Shown here one piece after another: positions 62,411-64,000 of a DNA stretch of 64,000 nucleotides. Under the pieces are notes generated by a model. The model searched no databases and had not been told where the DNA came from. It was given only the letters and a program-made list of their open reading frames with translations. Source of the stretch: Cyclina sinensis (lineage: Eukaryota; Mollusca; Bivalvia; Venerida; Veneridae). The position numbers and the translations under genes were made by a program. Numbering within the stretch: the stretch's first letter is position 1; each line of letters begins with the position of its first letter. The stretch covers positions 52,611,134 through 52,675,133 of the forward strand of contig JAAONU010000001.1 of assembly GCA_012932295.1 (NCBI GenBank), in the 5' to 3' direction.

Positions 62411-64000
62411 CTAGAACGATACGACACCACGACCAACGAAAAAAATGAAGCAATAAGAACATTACGACATTGCAAACATCAAGATCGATTTGACGCCATG
62501 ACCATTAAAACAAGTCGCAAGACAAATACGACACTTCGACAATCAAACAAGTCCTTATATGTACAGCTGTAATGCAAACTCCAAGACCTATTGGCACAAC
62601 ATCAATCGAAAAACTGATTACGTCGCTTCTAATCATCAAGGCCGACATGACACCACAACAATCAAACCAATCGCAAAACACCAAAATAGAAGCGACGCAA
62701 CCTCTTTACCATTCAACAAGAGGCAATAAAAGCATTGAAACTCTGCAAACACCAATAACGATAAGACAAAATGACCATCAAAACACTTCAGAGAGTTTGT
62801 TCACTATTAACGTACAACGACCACTATTACGACATTGCAAACACAAATATAGAAAAAAAAAACATTGAAAAACTTCGCACTAAGACCATTTCGACACGGC
62901 AAACACTAAGATCGATAGAACAAAATGGCAATTATAACAATTAGTAATATAACTGGCGCAACACTGAAGACACTAAGTTCGAAATCATACAGTAAACATC
63001 GAAACAATTTGCAATAAGACCATAACGACACTGAAATCACCTAGATCGATACGATACGAAAATCGAAACAATTTGACCTGTACGACACTGCAAACACAAA
63101 GGCGATTTCACGTTACTAATTCTCAATGCAAACACAAATATAAATAAATAACAAGAAACATTTAAAAAAGTCGCACCAAGATCATTCGATACTACAGACT
63201 CTTACATCGATAGCACAAATCGACAATCATTACAACTGGCACTACAACCGTGACGACACTGAAAATACCAAGGTACAGATACAGCACAACAAACTTCGAA
63301 GCAGTTTGCAATAGGACCATTAAGAAACTGAAAACACTAAGATCGATATTACACAACAAACATCGAAACAATACAGAGATCGATACGACATGACGAACAA
63401 GTCGCAATAAGACCATTACGATACAGCAAACACCAAACGATATACGACACTACAATCATCTTCAAAATTCGCAAAAGGATCATTACAACACCGTAAACAA
63501 CAAGACAGATAAGACACAATTACCATCGAATTACTTTGCAATAAGAACTTTACGACACTACAAATACTAGGATTGATTCGACACAACGACCATCGAGACA
63601 CTTCGCTATAAGACAAGTACGATACTTCTAACTTCAATATTGAAACGACACAATTACCATCGAAAGATATTGTAAAGAGACCATAGCGACACTGTAAAGA
63701 CAAAACGAGCATGAGAACTCTACGGAATAAGACAATTACCAAACTACAAACACCAAGACCGTTATGACACAACGCCCTTTTTAACCAAATCGAAATAATG
63801 CTATTCAGACAATGCAATAAGACCATTACGTCGCTGCAAACACCAAGATCGATATTGTAATATGGACATCGAAACACGTCGTGATAAAACTACACGTGAG
63901 CATCTAAACACATCTCAATAAGACAATTTGGACACTGCAAACAAAAAAAGACAACAACGATCGAAACATTTATGCAATCAGGAAGTCAGTTATAATGATA
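62411..64000. repeat. 67-bp minisatellite, block 3 (right, diverged), runs off the window
   Basis: Degenerate units that align with 52796-54190 of block 2: ATCGATAGAACAAAATGGCAAT (62911 onward) corresponds to 52915 onward, and ATTTATGCAATCAGGAAG at 63967 corresponds to about 54175. The window ends inside this block, so neither its true end nor any third duplication unit can be seen. Confidence 0.88.

Larger units (their letters stand above)
47540..64000. repeat. Tandem segmental duplication of a 9.9-kb spacer-plus-minisatellite unit
   Basis: Copy A is about 47540-54195 and copy B about 56230-64000. Ordered anchors show offsets of 8.7 kb (47562 to 56249), 9.0 kb (48360 to 57355), 10.06 kb (49062 to 59124), 9.91 kb (50150 to 60058), 9.99 kb (52862 to 62858) and 9.75-9.8 kb (53440-54190). 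The drift in offset is partly explained by the two insertions in spacer B and by minisatellite length change. Copies differ by many substitutions and indels, so the duplication is old. The homogenised 67-bp array and the AT-rich 55.2-56.2 kb segment lie between the copies. Confidence 0.82.

Noticed and set aside
63416..63877. A 153-codon minus-strand frame similar to a 111-codon frame at 53808-54143
   Set aside because: The similarity follows from the DNA duplication. A two-base difference near 53740 shifts the frame in copy A, so there is no sign of coding constraint.

Overview
This is a eukaryotic, intergenic-looking window with no convincing host gene. It is AT-rich and dominated by decayed transposable elements, short inverted-repeat (MITE-like) elements and several kinds of tandem repeat. 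The molluscan style of the LINEs, the tRNA-headed SINE, the mariner relic and the dispersed repeats carrying GGCCATAACTCT plus GACGGACAGACAGACGG runs suggest a marine bivalve, probably a clam-like species. That is inference from recalled family appearance; no search was run.

Layout. 1-5.1 kb: a collapsed LINE on the minus strand, still in the order ORF1 - endonuclease - reverse transcriptase, then a broken mariner transposase. 8.2-10.66 kb: a second, 5'-truncated minus-strand LINE with a 619-codon open reverse-transcriptase/C-terminal frame, three in-frame stops just upstream and a microsatellite 3' tail. 17.07-18.66 kb: an element with 13-bp terminal inverted repeats enclosing a 161-bp tandem array and a poly-C minisatellite. 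21.8-22.4 kb: a near-perfect 135-bp palindrome and a nested inverted repeat. 25.2 kb: one possible terminal exon. 29.2-30.4 kb: a small inverted-repeat element and a 166-bp tandem repeat. 32.8 kb: a tRNA-derived SINE with a possible target duplication. 34.7 kb: a 19-bp minisatellite. 41.7 kb: a TTAA-flanked MITE. 42.5-43.5 kb: a tandem repeat of about 165 bp.

From 43.5 kb to the window end the sequence is one large satellite-like domain. A 67-bp minisatellite, strongly strand-asymmetric (A/C-rich, G-poor on the plus strand) and rich in CpG for this background, fills three blocks (about 43.5-47.5, 50.15-55.2 and 60.06-64.0 kb, running off the end). AT-rich spacers separate them (47.5-50.15 and 55.2-60.06 kb). 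The two spacers and their flanking minisatellite are diverged copies of each other at an offset of roughly 9-10 kb, so the domain is an old tandem duplication of a 9.9-kb higher-order unit. Each copy has since gained private changes: a homogenised 67-bp array in copy A (54.2-55.2 kb), a homogenised 53-bp deletion-derivative array in copy B (61.69-62.41 kb), and a TTAA MITE plus a TIR-bounded repeat in copy B only.

Nothing here reads as an operon, pathway or defence locus. The most unusual structures are the higher-order minisatellite domain, the pair of elements sharing TGTGTCGCC termini but carrying different tandem-repeat interiors, and the recurrence of 154-170 bp tandem periods at five separate loci.
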